From Delphinapterus leucas (taxonomy: Eukaryota; Chordata; Mammalia; Artiodactyla; Monodontidae), in the NCBI RefSeq assembly GCF_002288925.2, contig NW_022097993.1, positions 12,820,122-12,884,121 of the forward strand: a stretch of 64,000 nt of DNA, read 5' to 3'. A program made the position numbers and the translations under genes. Shown in pieces: positions 47,561 to 60,234 of this stretch. Positions within the stretch are counted from its first letter, which is position 1. Every line of letters starts with the position of its first letter. A model generated the notes under the pieces. That model ran no database searches. It was given only the letters and a program-made list of their open reading frames with translations, and was not told where the DNA came from.

Positions 47561-48375
47561 TCCAGTGACCCCTCCTGTCTCTTGTGCTTTCTTCTGCCTG
47601 GCTCTTTGCTCAGGAGAACGACCTCTATACATGAGCTCCCTTGCTCCCTGGCCTCCTGTTGGGTTGGCCAACTGGGGTATTTATTCTTCACTCCCCAATC
47701 CTTCCCACGCCCAGCTCCGTTTTTTACGGGGTCAGAATTTTAGCAGCGGCCTCCTGCAAGCCCCAGCTCCTGCAGTGTCCTTCCCTCTGCCCCTCAGGGC
47801 TAGAGGTGGTAACAGCTTCCCTCTAGCCAGGCTCCTTTGAACCCTCTTGTCAACCATGCTTCGACTTTTGAACTTCTGTGTCCATCTTGGCATTGCCCAA
47901 TTTTAGCAAAAATTCTGCTAAGTCAGCTTGCAGAGAATCCCGCACCCTCAATATCTGACCATGTTGATATATGAGCAAGGTGATGATACTTTGGATCCCC
48001 CAGGTGACACCCGATCACACTAGCCTACCTTCTTAAGAATCTTGTTGCACTGGTTTAGCCAAACACCTCCCTTCCGCCACTTAGTACTGTTCCATCCACT
48101 GACCCAACCCTGCTCCTGGGCTATAAATCCCCACTGTCCATGCTGTATTCAGAATCAAGTCCAGTTTTGTACCGAGGACTCTCTTCCTCTATTTCAGCAG
48201 TTCCTGAATAAAATCTGGTTTTGCTGCTTTAAGCCCTGTCCAATTTTTTTCTTTAACACAAGTCCTTGAGCACTTCCTATCTCGGGTTGGTCAACTTAAG
48301 CCTGCCCACACCTCTAAATGGCCCTTCATTAAACTTTCTTCAATGAAACCATGCATCTGCTTCCTAGAGGCCACT
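47561..48375 (+). mobile_element. Ancient repeat split by an LTR
   Basis: Left part 47561-47845 (CTCCTGCAGTGTCCTTCCCT; CTCAGGGCTAGAGGTGGTAA) and right part about 48262-48375 (AGCCTGCCCACACCTCTAAA; CTTCATTAAACTTTCTTCAA) belong to one widespread mammalian repeat that I cannot name. The two parts are separated by the LTR candidate. The Pro/Leu-rich frames on it are not genes. Confidence 0.5.
47848..48258 (+). mobile_element. Candidate solo LTR
   Basis: TG at the left (TGTCAACCATGC) and TTTAACA at the right bracket a TATA-like CTATAAATCC (near 48120) and a poly(A) signal in CTGAATAAAATCTGG about 45 bp from the end. This is a U3-R-U5 outline. No target duplication could be confirmed, and the left boundary may be some bases further right. 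No viral coding sequence is present. Confidence 0.55.
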
Positions 48376-49800
48376 GACTGACCCAGAGAGACCTAGAATC
48401 GTCAACCTAGACTGACTCTACCAGGACTCTTCAAAGGAACACACATACTATGGAAAAGAAAAGGGAGGACCCTGAAATTACTTTGCTCTCTTTTAAGACC
48501 GCTGAAATGCTGATTGGCATTAGAATGGCCCTAAGAGAAGGCAGGCTTCAGAGGATAAGTCAACTGTTCCAATTCACTGAGCACTTACTTTGTTCCAGAG
48601 GGGCTACAAGCATCAACGAATGGGCACTGGAGAAAACAATCCCTGCCCAATTTGGGCTTAGATCCTAAGGGAGGAAATATACAAGTCAACACAGTAGTAA
48701 GCACTACAGAGTGCTATATTTGGGAGAAGAGAATAACATAGATGAGCCCGTTTTCAGGTACAGGGAAACAGACCAAGAGAAAGTAACTCTAAGCTGGTAC
48801 CAAAGAGCAAAGAGTAGCTGAACAAGTGAAAGAGAAGCACGCACATTCCAGATAAAGGGAACCATAGCCTAGAGATCTGTGACCTGTTCCAGGCATGATA
48901 TTTCAAAAATATAGCATTCTTTGTCCAGTAACTATTCTTAAATGCACTTGTAATCTCAAAACTATTTTTCTAGTATTTCTTCAAATAAATCTATACTAAC
49001 ATACTTGTAAGTACATTTGAAATATATTGTTTATGATGTAGCTAAATTACTAAGAAGATGTTACAGCTTTCAAGGACTGGTTTTTATTTTTTCATTTAAA
49101 TCCAAGACAAAAGTATACCTCACATTATAGGATTTTATTTTTAATGGAATTTTAAATTTTCACTTTTAAAAGGAGCCCTTTGCCATAAAGTGAGGTTTCC
49201 ATATGGCAAAATATTTTGCAGCCATTTATCAAATCAAAGCACAAGTATATATATTTGAGGACTCCCAACTAAACTGAACATTTTGAGACTTTGGCTGTTT
49301 GCTTCTTTGTTTTTTAAAGCAAACCTGTATAATCTGCTTCTTTATTTGGACTGCTCTTGAAGTGAAAGAATTTCATTCTCAGATGCAAAAATGTCAGGTC
49401 ATTGCAAGATGGGTCCATAAACTGCAACCTCAATAGACTTATAATCTAAAATTTATTGACGGAAATATTTTCTAAAAAGAGTGAAAAGCTTTAAAGTAGG
49501 TGAATTCAAATTTGGTTCTGTTAAAAATAGCTGCTCCCTAGAGCATGCTGTTCTCTCCTTAACTTTTAATGAACTCTTGAAAGCTCACTTGAGAATGATA
49601 ATCAGGTTGGCATTTTTCCATAAATGCCCCAAATCTAAAAACAGAGCAAAACTTTTACAACAACAAAGATGTATAGTACATGAGGTTAATAAGCCTTGAT
49701 GCTTCAATAATACCACGCTTACCTCAATATTCCAGAGGCTCTCTTTCTTATACTTTATTAAAAAAAAAACAAAAAACTTTAACTTACTACCTGTAAATTA
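48376..49800. other. Unassigned DNA
   Basis: Positions 48680-48880 resemble the unnamed ancient repeat at 18030-18420. No gene is supported. Confidence 0.4.
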
Positions 49801-49861
49801 AATGCAGACATGTGGAAAACAGTATGGTGATTCCTCAAAATATTAAAAATAGAACTACCAT

Positions 49862-50072
49862 TTTTCCCCTCTAATTTTTAAATTGTCTCTAGTATGTGCT
49901 TATCACTTTTACTTTTACTATCTTAATTTTTTCTGATTACAAAACTAATATATTGTAAAATGTATCACATGCATATTGTAAAATATTTCAAGAACTCAAG
50001 CAATTTTAAAACATTTCATGTAGAAAAATGAAGATTGATTTTTTTTTAATAACTTTAAAATCCACACACACA
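49862..50072 (-). mobile_element. Retroposon-like insert of unknown family in L1
   Basis: A 17-bp duplication (AAAAATAGAACTACCAT) lies at 49845-49861 and 50073-50089, where L1 has the sequence once. The insert starts TTTTCCCC, which suggests a short poly(A) tail on the - strand. It contains TTCTGATTACAAAACTAATA and TATTGTAAAATATTTCAAGA, resembling old LINE 3' ends. Its family is unrecognised. Confidence 0.75.
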
Positions 50073-50249
50073 AAAAATAGAACTACCATATCATCCAGCA
50101 ACCCCACTTCTGGGTATATTCAAAGGAAATGGAAATAGGGTATTGAAGAGATATCTGCACCCCCATGTTAATTACAGCATCATTCACAATAGCCAAGATA
50201 TGGAAACAACCCAAGTGTCCACCAACAGATGAATGGATAAAAATATAAG

Positions 50250-50250
<1 letters not shown>

Positions 50251-50289
<39 letters not shown>

Positions 50290-50404
50290 TCTATATGATA
50301 TATATATATCATATAAATTACATATGATTATATATTATATATGATTATACATCATATATATTATATATGATTAATAGTATATATATACATATATATATAT
50401 ATGA
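50251..50404. repeat. TA-rich repeat with palindromic blocks
   Basis: A (TA)n run grades into ATATGATTATATAT-type blocks that pair with one another. It lies inside the L1 and is prone to hairpin formation. Confidence 0.9.
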
Positions 50405-50875
50405 TAGAATACTATTCAGCCATGAGAAAAAGGGAAATCCTGTCATTTATGATGGGCCTTGAGGACATTATTCTAAGTGAAATAAGTCAGACAGAGAGAG
50501 AGAAATTCTGTAGGATATCCCTTATATGTGAATGAAAAAAAAAAGAACTCAAAATAATAGAAAATGGAGTAGTGGGCACCACTGTCTCGGGGGTAGGGGA
50601 ATGGTAGAGATGTGGTTTAAGGGTACAAAACGTGCAAGCAGTAGATAAATAAGTCCTGGAGATCTAATACACAATACAGTGATTATAGACAACAAAACTG
50701 TATTTTAAACATTACACTTGCTAAGTGACTAGACCTTTCCCATCACTAGAAAAAATGATAATTATGTGACCCAATAGAGGTGTTAGCTAATGCTACAATG
50801 TATCAAATCAATATGTTGTACACCTTAGATTTATACAATATTATATGTGAATTATCTCAGTTAAAAAATTAAATG

Positions 50876-51331
50876 CAGACAGTGCTTCATGGTAAAATAT
50901 AGATAACCAAATATGTTATCAACATGTATTAGGGATTTACATATCAGCAACACCGTTCTTATAAGCTTCATGCAAAGGCCTCCTTTAAATGCAATAGGGT
51001 GACATGCTAATTTCACTGAGGCTTCTTGTATTTAATATTTTAGGCATTATGCAAAAGTGTCAAGTAAATCCTTGAAACAGGAAAGGTCCTCAGTTTTAGC
51101 CATAATTTCTCTTAGAAATTATGTGAAATGAATAACAATGTTAATTTCTTACATTTCAATTATGGCCTGGCCTTTATGAGTATATGACAATGCTCCCAAA
51201 ATTTCAAAGTCCTTTGGTGATCTACAAAATAGTGGTAGTATATAATAAAAAAGACTGTTTAAATTGTATTTAAGCATGCTTTTCTTATTAATTTTTAGCT
51301 AATTAGGAGAACAAAAAATATTGATTATGAA
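50876..51331. other. Unassigned AT-rich DNA
   Basis: No supported feature was seen. Confidence 0.4.
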
Positions 51332-51347
51332 GTAAATCACTGATTCT

Positions 51348-51472
51348 TTTTTTAATTTTTAAATAAATTTTTATTGGAGTATTGTCGTTTTACAATGTTG
51401 TGTTAGTTTCTGCTGTACAGCAAAGTGAATCAGCTGTAAGTGTACATATATCCCCTCTTTTTTGGATTTCCT
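51348..51472 (-). mobile_element. Very short L1 3'-end insertion
   Basis: About 125 bp of artiodactyl L1 3' end (TTTATTGGAGTATTGTCGTT; TTCTGCTGTACAGCAAAGTG) is flanked by a 16-bp duplication with one mismatch (GTAAATCACTGATTCT at 51332-51347, GTAAATCATTGATTCT at 51473-51488). Confidence 0.9.
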
Positions 51473-51488
51473 GTAAATCATTGATTCT

Positions 51489-52720
51489 GTGTGTCAAAAA
51501 GAAGAAATCATTTTGGAATCTACAAAATTTGATTTTTTTTCCAAAATTTTATTATGAACATTCTCAAACATACAGCAAATTTGAAAGATTTTTACAATAA
51601 ACAGCTGTGGGCCCACTACCTTGACTTCACTATTACTATACTTATTTTATTAATGTCAAGCCACTATTAATCTTTCCCGGCAACCATCAAACCATATCAT
51701 TTTGATGTACTTTAAAATAAATATTTTTAAAAATCATAGATCTATCTTAAATACTCTGTGAAATAATCGTCAAAAAGGACACAAAAGGTATGCCACTTCT
51801 AACCACGCATAAATGTATCCAGAAAATAAGAGTAAATCCTACATATTTTATATTTCATCCAAGTGCATCAGCCAGTTTCCAATTAGGAAAACAGAAACCA
51901 CTCTGAGTAGTTCCAAAAGACCAAAATATTACCATGAGAAATTTACAATACTTTTATCTTGGCTGATTATAGAGTCTCTCAGCTTCATACACATTCTTAT
52001 TAATGGGCCTGAAATATTAAGAGGCTCTAATATTGAACCCTAAAGGAGTTGACTGTTGTGCCCTTTTGGCCTCAGATTCTTCCCTAGCCCACTCCTGCTC
52101 TACTCTGGGGGGCAGGAAGGATTGACCCTCCCACCAACAGGCTGCCTCTGTACACTGACACTCAAGTCATTAAGGAGTTAAAAAATAATTTGATGAATTG
52201 CATAAATGTGCTCAAAGATTTATATATAAAGTAAATTTTGCAGATTCTAAGACAATTTATCAATCCTTCGAAACCAGAATCAACCATCCCCAGTCTCTTT
52301 TGCTTCCCCCAGTCTGGGGAAAAAACTAACACAAACTGAAAACCTCAGGTGTTTATGAACACCATTTCCATCTTTAAAAAGTGATTAGGACAACGGGTGA
52401 ATGTGGAAAAGGAGGATTTTCCTGGCCTCATGTGTCTGTGGTGTTTGATCTGGGAAACTTCTGATTTCCTTTTGTGAGGCAGAAAAATAATGAACAGCCA
52501 ATTTAAATGGCTTTCAAAGCACAGGAGAAGAATGACTTTTTTGTTTTGCAAGCTGCCAATCAAGAACCCTGAACCAAGAGGTGGTTAAAAAAAAGAGAGA
52601 AAGAGAGATCATTAAATAAAAGAAGCAAGTTTTCAAGAAGACGTTCTGTTAATTTGAGATGAGGCAGAGCTATAATCATAGCCACAAACACCTTGCAAAA
52701 CAAGCTTTGAATGTTGTTGT
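51489..52720. other. Unassigned DNA
   Basis: No gene or clear repeat was recognised. Confidence 0.4.
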
Positions 52721-52723
52721 TTC

Positions 52724-52838
52724 TTTTTTTTTTTTTTTTGGCTGCACAGCACAGCTGGCAGGATCTTAGTTCTCTGAGCAGGGATCAAACCTGTGTCCCC
52801 GCGCGGAGTCCTAACTACTGGACCACCAGGAGGGAATT
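52724..52838 (-). mobile_element. CHR-1-type short SINE
   Basis: A T-tract is followed by GGCTGCACAGCACAGCTGGC, AGGGATCAAACCTGTGTCCC (the B-box side) and CTGGACCACCAGGAGGGAAT. No duplication was found, so it is an older copy. Confidence 0.8.
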
Positions 52839-53104
52839 TTTCCCCCTCTAATCCGTGCAGTTACCAATGCAATTTTATATCCCTTAAAAGGAGGAAGAGT
52901 GGATTTTTATTGTACATGTTGAAAGGAGGAGGTATGAGTATTATGTATTTAATTGGGACAAGCCATAGTCTTAATGGAGCTGTGGTCGGAATTTGTTATC
53001 CTGGACTGGCCATTGCATGTACATACAATATGCTCTTTTGGATGTAAATCTTAGAAACGCAGTATGAATGTTATCATTAATGAAAACATTATTCCAGTCT
53101 AAAA

Positions 53105-53149
<45 letters not shown>

Positions 53150-55385
53150 TAATAAACATTCACACTAATAGGGGGAGGGTGAATAGGGTTTATCTTTTGC
53201 GCCAATTCTGATCAACCGGTAGTGACAGCCTGGGGCCCTCTCCCCTCTCTCCAGTGTGACTGTGCGTTCTCATTTGTGCCAGGTGGGAAGGATGCCTGAG
53301 TGGTGGTTGATGGCTACTGCTGGAAAGGACAAAGGGAGCTAGTGGAGATTCACGTTTATTTGTCAACCTTGGCCCAAGCATTAATTTGAAATTACTGTAT
53401 AGTCGTTGGCTATGAAATATCCAGGTAATATAATTGATTTCTTGGTTTTAATACTGTACCCTTTTCAACACTATATGATTTTTTTTCAGAGGCCATTTGC
53501 TTGCTGACAAAAAAATGACAGTTTCATAATATCAAGTTTCATTGATTATTCAGATCATTTCAGAATGCTTTTCATGGTGCTTCAGTATAGTTTCAGAGAT
53601 ATCAGTTAGGATATCTTAAGGCTTTCATGTGTTCTATAGAATTCCTGGACTAAATCTAAAAAAGTTATAAATTATTCATCTTAGTTACAAATAAGGAAAA
53701 GGCCCAAATGTTCCTTAATCCCATGATAACGAACAACTGATATATCAAAGGGTTTTCCATTTGTTTTCTCACACTCAAAACTGTTTAGATGTTGGTGGAT
53801 GGGTAAAAACAAAACAAAACACACATAAAAAAAATAAAGTAACACTGCATATAGTTTGTATTTGTTTTAATCGCAGGAGTTAGAGGAGAAAAATAACACC
53901 AGATCCCTTTTATGCTCTCCTATGACTGGGAAATACTAAATTGAATCCAACTCACTCAGCATAGATTTTCTTTTTAATCTCTTCTTGTATTGAATGCAGT
54001 AAGTGAAAAAAATGTTTTGAAAATAAAATAGATCTATTTTGAACAAAAATGTGTTTTATATGACTTTAAAGAGTGTAAATATTTGGTGGTGTATTTATGA
54101 GATGCCTACTCGAAAATCTGCTGTGGGTACAACCTTTCTGAATTTGGACCTTTTGCCCTGTCTCCACATTACGGTCCCAGGACCAGGCTTTCTCCCTGCT
54201 CCCTGACCCACACACCTGTACGTGCTTCTGCATTATTTATATAAATATCTGACTGTGCATTAAAGATCAAACCTCGCCCATTTACTTCTTCTTTGATGCC
54301 TTTGTCTCCTCTAGTCTCTGGTTTCTTAGTGTATGTGTGCCTTTGTGTGTTGTACAGACTTCCTAATGATGGCTAGTGGACATCTTCACCATTAAGTGGT
54401 GAAAGAAGGATCTGAGTCACAGGGGTAAGGGTGGAGATGCCTTTGAGAACAGGAGGGACCACACCTAGGCAAGTGTTAAGTGTTGAAGACTGTCCTCTGC
54501 TGGAATCACTAACTGCGCCTGGGACTCAGGTGTCTCATTTGTCTGCCAGCCCTGGGATGACAACTTAGAGCTGGGCACGGGGCAGGGGGTCCCAGGAGCA
54601 CATCTCGCATATGCTCACCTGCTCTGGGTGGTGATACACAGTCACCTTCTGCCTCTTGTTTTTCAAGCTAATACACAGTTCTGGGGGTCTGTATTTTGTG
54701 TGTGACTGTGTGCCCAGGACAGCAGGTCTGATTTGGTTCTCCAAATGAGAGATGCTCACTTAAATCAAAGGAAACTATGGAACATTAAAGGAAGAGCCTG
54801 TATGAACAGAAGAAAATGTGATCGATCTAACACCACCAGCTGCTACACATGATACATTTTCAATTTCACCCAAATTTATCCTAAAATATTAAAATGTTTA
54901 TCCATCAAACTATGAAGATTCATCCCCTTTTGCCAGTATTCAAAATGAATCACTACATCCCAAGAATATCTCTTTGGTTTTAAAAAAGTTTTTGAAATAT
55001 TGAACTCTGAACATTTCTAGGGATGTTAGTTGGATTTACTCTTTAGAATTACCTCATTTATGTGGCTGTTTTTTTCTCAATAGCAGTAATTTACACAAAT
55101 AGATACACCAATCTAAGATTAGCCTGAAGTATCTGCAAATTGTACAGTGTTTATTCAAAGAACAAGTTTCCCCAGCTGCTGTTAAATGGGGAAGAATTTA
55201 TGTCCATTCATATTACGGAACTCGACTTTTCAGGATTTGTGGTCCAAAATATGTAGTGTGCAAGGAAATGATTTCATCATAAATAAATCCTTCCTTTTAA
55301 ACTGGTATTTTTAATATGCATTTTTTTAATTAGTTTTTCTGGAGAAAAAACTACAGAAAAGTTAGAGACTTCTATGTTGAAATAA
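52839..55385. other. Unassigned DNA with a (TA)n microsatellite
   Basis: A TA repeat occupies 53117-53152. No gene was recognised; splice-like and signal-like motifs are isolated. Confidence 0.4.
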
Positions 55386-55389
55386 AAAG

Positions 55390-55488
55390 AGCAGTGGATA
55401 GGCACCAGAATCACCTGGGAAGCTTTGCACTAATAATACATGTGCCCAGATATACCTATGCTAGATTCTGACTCAACAGGTCCTGCTA
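55390..55488. mobile_element. hAT-type relic fragment, MER20-like
   Basis: CACCAGAATCACCTGGGAAG followed by GATTCTGACTCAACAGGTCC matches the middle of MER20-like elements. Only about 100 bp remain. Confidence 0.55.
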
Positions 55489-56575
55489 TTGTCCTGTGCC
55501 AGTTATCTGTGTCCTTCTTGCTTTGTTTTACCTGTAAGTCACAAGGCTGATCACATAACCATCTCCTCCATGAACCTTCCCCGAACCCACAGATTGGAAT
55601 AAATACCACTGCTATTAGCTTTCCTACCACCCTCTCTCTCCAGCATATTTTATGCCATCATTAATAACCATATTATCTCTATATTACCAGTTTTAGTGCC
55701 CCTATGCCCATCACTAACACTCAGAAAGGTACAATGATGCTTTTTGTCTATCACATGGTAAGATATTGAATGATATCAGTTAAAATAAACAAAGACTGAC
55801 AAGAATGAATAAAATAAACAAAACAAATGATCTAAGATGATTAGGTAAACCAACAAAATAGAGCAATTAGTAGGTAATATTTTCTATGAATCAAAGTTTT
55901 CTATTTATCGTGGAAAATTCATTTCAATTCACCATGGTATAATTTAAGTTCTTTACAATTTAGTCTTTCCTCATTAATACCTATCCTTTATGTTATAATC
56001 ATTCGCATTCTTAAATGATTACTGTCTCATTTATACTTTGTATAAGACTTGCTTTTTTCTGTTTTGATGACCTTTCCTAGGTTTGCTCACCACCAACCAG
56101 ATAAAGAGCGTTCAATTCAAAACTGTTCTAAATCGGAAGGCAATTCAGGAAAATTAATTCCATTGGTTAGTTACAAATCCAACACAAATGATAATCATGT
56201 AATCATTATATTATACTATAATTTAACTGTAATAGTTATAATATTTTATGCTTAGTAATCTACATCAATTTCTATATACATCTGTAAATCTATACATCCA
56301 TTTGATGCTTACAGTAACCCTAAACAGTAGGTATTATTCCAATTTTACAGATGAAGAAACTCTAGTTTACCTTACAAATAACATGCACAACATTATTTGA
56401 ATATTAATTGGTGGAGCCAGAATTCAGCTGTATCAGTGCTTGTCCAGTATTTTGCACTGAACGGAAGACAAGGAAGGCAGAGGATGGCTGAATCCTTGCT
56501 TTCTAAACAGTGATCACCATTATTCCGAAACAGCTATGTCATTCCACTAGGGTGATTGAAATTATTAATAAAATA
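55489..56575. other. Unassigned DNA with one MIR-like patch
   Basis: Positions 56300-56450 (TATTATTCCAATTTTACAGATGAAGAAACT; GGTGGAGCCAGAATTC) read as MIR on the - strand. The rest is unassigned. Confidence 0.5.
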
Positions 56576-56579
56576 ATCA

Positions 56580-57690
56580 GCATCACCTATTAGAATGGCC
56601 AAAATCCAGAGCACTGACACCACCAAATGCTGACAAGGATGTGGAGCAACAGGAACGCTCATTCACTGCTGGTGGTGATGCAGAAGGGTGCAGTTCCTAC
56701 AAAACTAAATATACTCTTACCATGCTATCCAACAAGCATGCTTCTTGGTATTTACCCAAAGGAGCTAAAAACATATGTCCATGCAAAGACTTGCAAGCAG
56801 ATGTTTATGGCAGCTTTATTCTTTTTTTTTTTTTTTTTTTTTTTTTGGTACGCGGGCCTCTCACTGCTGTGGCCTCTCCCGTGGCAGAGCACAGGCTCCG
56901 GACGCGCAGGCTCAGCGGCCACGGCTCACAGGGCCCAGCCACTCTACGGCACGTGGGATCTTCCCGGACCGGGGCACGGACCCGTGTCCCCTGCATCGGC
57001 AGGGGGACTCTCAATCACTGCGCCACCAGGGAAGCCCGAGCTTTATTCTTAATTGCCAAAACCTGGAAGCACCCAAGATGTCCTCCAGCAGATGAACAGA
57101 TAAACAAAGTGTGGTGCATCAGACACTGGAATATTATTCAGTGCTAAAAGGAAATGAGCTACCAAGTCACGAAAAAGACATGGAGGAAACGTAAATGCAC
57201 ACTAAGTGAAGGAAGCCAATCAGAAAAGGCAACAGACTATATAATTCCAACTATATGACACTCTGGAAAAGGAAAATCTACAGAGACGGTAAAAAAAAAA
57301 AAAATCGCAAAAAAGAAAAGCAATTTCCAGGGTTGGCCAGGGCAGGCTTGAATAGGCAGAGCACAGAGGATTTTTAGGGCAGTAAAAATAATCTCTATGA
57401 TACCGTAATGATAGATACATGTCATTACACATTTGTTTAAACCCAAAAAATGCACACCACCATGAGTGAACTGTAATGTAAACTATGGACTTCAGGCGAA
57501 CGTGATGCGGCAAAGTAGGGCTCATCAATTGTAACCAATATGCCCCTCTGGTGTGGGACGCTGATAAGGGGTTATGTGTATATTAGGGCAGTGGGGATAT
57601 AGGAAATTTCCATACATCTCTCTATATTTTGTTGTAAACATAAAACTGCTCTAAAAATAAAAGTCTTAAAAAATAAAAAAAAAACAACAG
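56580..57690 (+). mobile_element. Old L1M 3' end, interrupted by a SINE
   Basis: AATGCTGACAAGGATGTGGA, GCTTCTTGGTATTTACCCAA, TGGAATATTATTCAGTGCTA and AGTGAACTGTAATGTAAACT follow the 3' region of old mammalian L1, ending in A-rich sequence near 57690. Confidence 0.85.
56824..57038 (-). mobile_element. CHR-2 SINE, cetacean short form, inside L1
   Basis: A T-tract of about 20 leads into GGTACGCGGGCCTCTCACTG, and the head ends CGCCACCAGGGAAGCCCG. A perfect 12-bp duplication (AGCTTTATTCTT) lies at 56812-56823 and 57039-57050, where L1 has it once. Frames of 141 and 168 codons spanning L1 and SINE are artefacts. Confidence 0.95.
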
Positions 57691-60020
57691 ATGGGTCAGT
57701 AACAAAGAAGGTTATTATGAGGGACTTAGCTTCCTAAAATAAAGATAAATGAGTGAAAAAAGAATACATGCACAGAAAAGTATTTCATGTGTTTTTATAA
57801 GAGCAAATAATGTAAATAAACACTAGTTTACAAGCTCAGAGAGGAAAAGTCAGTCATTTGCCACTTGGACTAATATAAGCAAGGATATCAATAAAGATGA
57901 CCAAAAGCAGACTGTATAAAAAATTTTCTAACTTTAAATATAACAGAATCCTTATTTTCAGAGGTTCATTCTGAAATGAACCATGAAACAACTGGTTAAT
58001 TAAAATGAAACAGCAATTTTATGAAATTTACCTGTGTCAATATAAATGTAAAAATGATGTTCCACCAAAAAGGATGGTGTTAATTTTTAGGCAGAAGTAT
58101 TAAAAGCTGTATTTAACATAAAATCACGGCTGAACATTTTGATCTCAGGTTTGATCCATCCCACAATCAGTCCCTCAGAGAATACCTTCATAGGATCCTT
58201 TACATCACCTGAGGTCTTTTTATTATTTTCCCACTGACTAAGCTGACAGGTGATAATTCTCCGAGAATAAGAAGCACCACACTATGATGGCATCAATTTA
58301 CAGGAGAATGAACCGTCCTTTAATTAATCAAAACAATCTGGGGCTTTCTGGACGTTCTTTAAAGCAAATGCTCGAGCAAAGTTAACTACAACTTTGCTAA
58401 ATCTGCTTCACATTGATCTTCTATAATATACAAAAAAATGGCTAATTTTCTTGACTAAGGGACCTATATACTTTATGATCTCTAAAACCGTTTAATGTTC
58501 AACTCTTTGGAGCCAGATTGGAAACTGCCTTTTAATTACTTATAATCATTAGGACAAAAATTACATAAGTGTTTAGGATTCAGAATTTTCCTACAATGTG
58601 AAACATCTGATTCTCGTTAAACATTTTAAAATGAAGCTCAGGAGGAGATTTGCTTTTTGTCCAAACAATAAGATATGAAATTCCGGGGCTTTCTTTATCG
58701 AAACAGTCTCATTAATTCAGTTGTGGTTTGTATTTTAAATGAGGCTGTGCAAAATTTCATAATTTTCCCTTTTAAATTTTCTCTTTATTTTTTAGGATAC
58801 AAAAGTAACAAATGTCAATTTTCAAAAACACTGCAAAGTATAAAAAATTTAAAACCCCCAATTCATAGACTGCATTATTAATATCATTGTATAGGTCCTT
58901 TGTATTTTTAATGCAGGAAAAAAAAACAATATTCACTTTTAATTTCAAAAATAGGCAATTGATTCCACAGTGACACAATAATTATGAAAAAGCCAGGCTT
59001 TGCCTAAAGAGACAATGAGAAATTCTCAAAGTTCCCTTTAAATATTAAGACTCAAGCTTGGCTAATTCAGATTGTGAAAATTTACTATTAACCACTGATA
59101 ACAGGATGTAAGACAAGTTCTGCCCAAGCAGGAAGAGGAAGGGAAAGCCTTCAGAGGAGAGGAGGGGAGTCAGTTAACAGGCTCTGTAAAGCAACTACCA
59201 CTTTGGCCTCAGCCAGATATGGGTAGGGGCTGAGAGAATGCACAACAGAAGTTCCAGAGGTGCAGATGAAGACCTGAGCTTGTGGCTGAGATGAAGAACA
59301 TCTGAGCGTGTGGCTCCTTCCCCACCACATTTAATGTCACACAGGCTGTTCTTTTGCCTCTGTAGGATCCAGAACACTGGGAAATGATGCAGAAACTAAC
59401 TGGACTCTCAGAGACCTTCATCTATGCTGTTCTAGAGAGCCAGCAGTCTGATCCCATCAATGCTGGTCAGACTAGGAGAGGTGACTAATAGCAAGAGCCA
59501 CCAAGAACAGACCAGGACTTTGGCTGTGGACTTTGGCAGCAGGGGGTGAGCCATGCCCAGACACCAGACCTCTCCAGCCCCAGTCTTTAGGAGACCGAAA
59601 GAGACCTAGATAATGGCATGCAATCCAGGGGGCCCCTTCCCATCCCCAGAAGACGTAGCCGTAGGCTTTCTTTCACATCCTGATGCCATCTTGGAAAGTG
59701 AAGGAAAGAATTCTCATGAAAGATGGAGGATTTAGTCAGAAGAGATCTTTCACTGAAAGTTTAGATTTCCCATCTGCTCTCCCTGCTACTCACCTGCACC
59801 CACTGGTGACAGAGGAGCACAAGTAGAATCTATTCAGAAAGAGGGACAAGTTTTTCTTGCAGGCAATCTGAGTTGCAATGAGTAAAATTCATATTTAACA
59901 TGCTATATAGCACTTCCCAGATGTGATTTTAGGACTGCCAGATATTTAGTCATTATAGCCATTTCTTTAAAAGCCTCATAAGTCTCCCCTTTGTCCTTTC
60001 CCCACATTCAAGCAGTTACC
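57691..60020. other. Unassigned DNA
   Basis: Positions 58785-58920 faintly resemble an old LINE 3' end (GGATACAAAAGTAACAAATG). Positions 59100-59700 are GC-richer and look unique. No exon was supported. Confidence 0.4.
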
Positions 60021-60024
60021 TGTG

Positions 60025-60230
60025 CCAGCCAACATAGCAGCCACTAGCCACATGTGGCAATTAAGATGTAAATCAAATAAAACTGAATTAAATTAAAACT
60101 TCAGTTTCTCAGTCACACTGGCCGCACTGCAAGTGTTTCAGAGCCACATGTAGCTACTGGCTACCACACTGGACGGTTCTGATAAAGAATATTTCCATAT
60201 CACCACAAGTTTTATGGACAGCACTGACAG
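60025..60230 (+). mobile_element. hAT-type non-autonomous relic
   Basis: AGCCACTAGCCACATGTGGC at the left and GAGCCACATGTAGCTACTGGC toward the right enclose an AAATTAAAAC-rich core. It closes with GTTTTATGGACAGCACTG. Widespread in mammals; name uncertain. Confidence 0.65.
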
Positions 60231-60234
60231 CAGA

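Larger units (their letters stand above)
49801..50872 (+). mobile_element. Old L1 (L1MA-like) 3' end, interrupted
   Basis: It begins ATGTGGAAAACAGTATGGTG and continues after an insertion with AACTACCATATCATCCAGCA, AGATATGGAAACAACCCAAG, CTATTCAGCCATGAGAAAAA and ATATGTTGTACACCTTAGAT, the standard order of an L1MA 3' end. It is split by a 211-bp insert at 49862-50072 and by TA expansion at 50251-50404. Confidence 0.88.

Noticed and set aside
47565..47840. Pro/Leu-rich 91-codon open frame
   Set aside because: It coincides with an ancient interspersed repeat.
56641..57147. Overlapping open frames of 141, 168 and 106 codons
   Set aside because: They run through an old L1, a poly(T) tract and a CHR-2 SINE, so the phenylalanine runs and Arg/Gly-rich parts are repeat artefacts.
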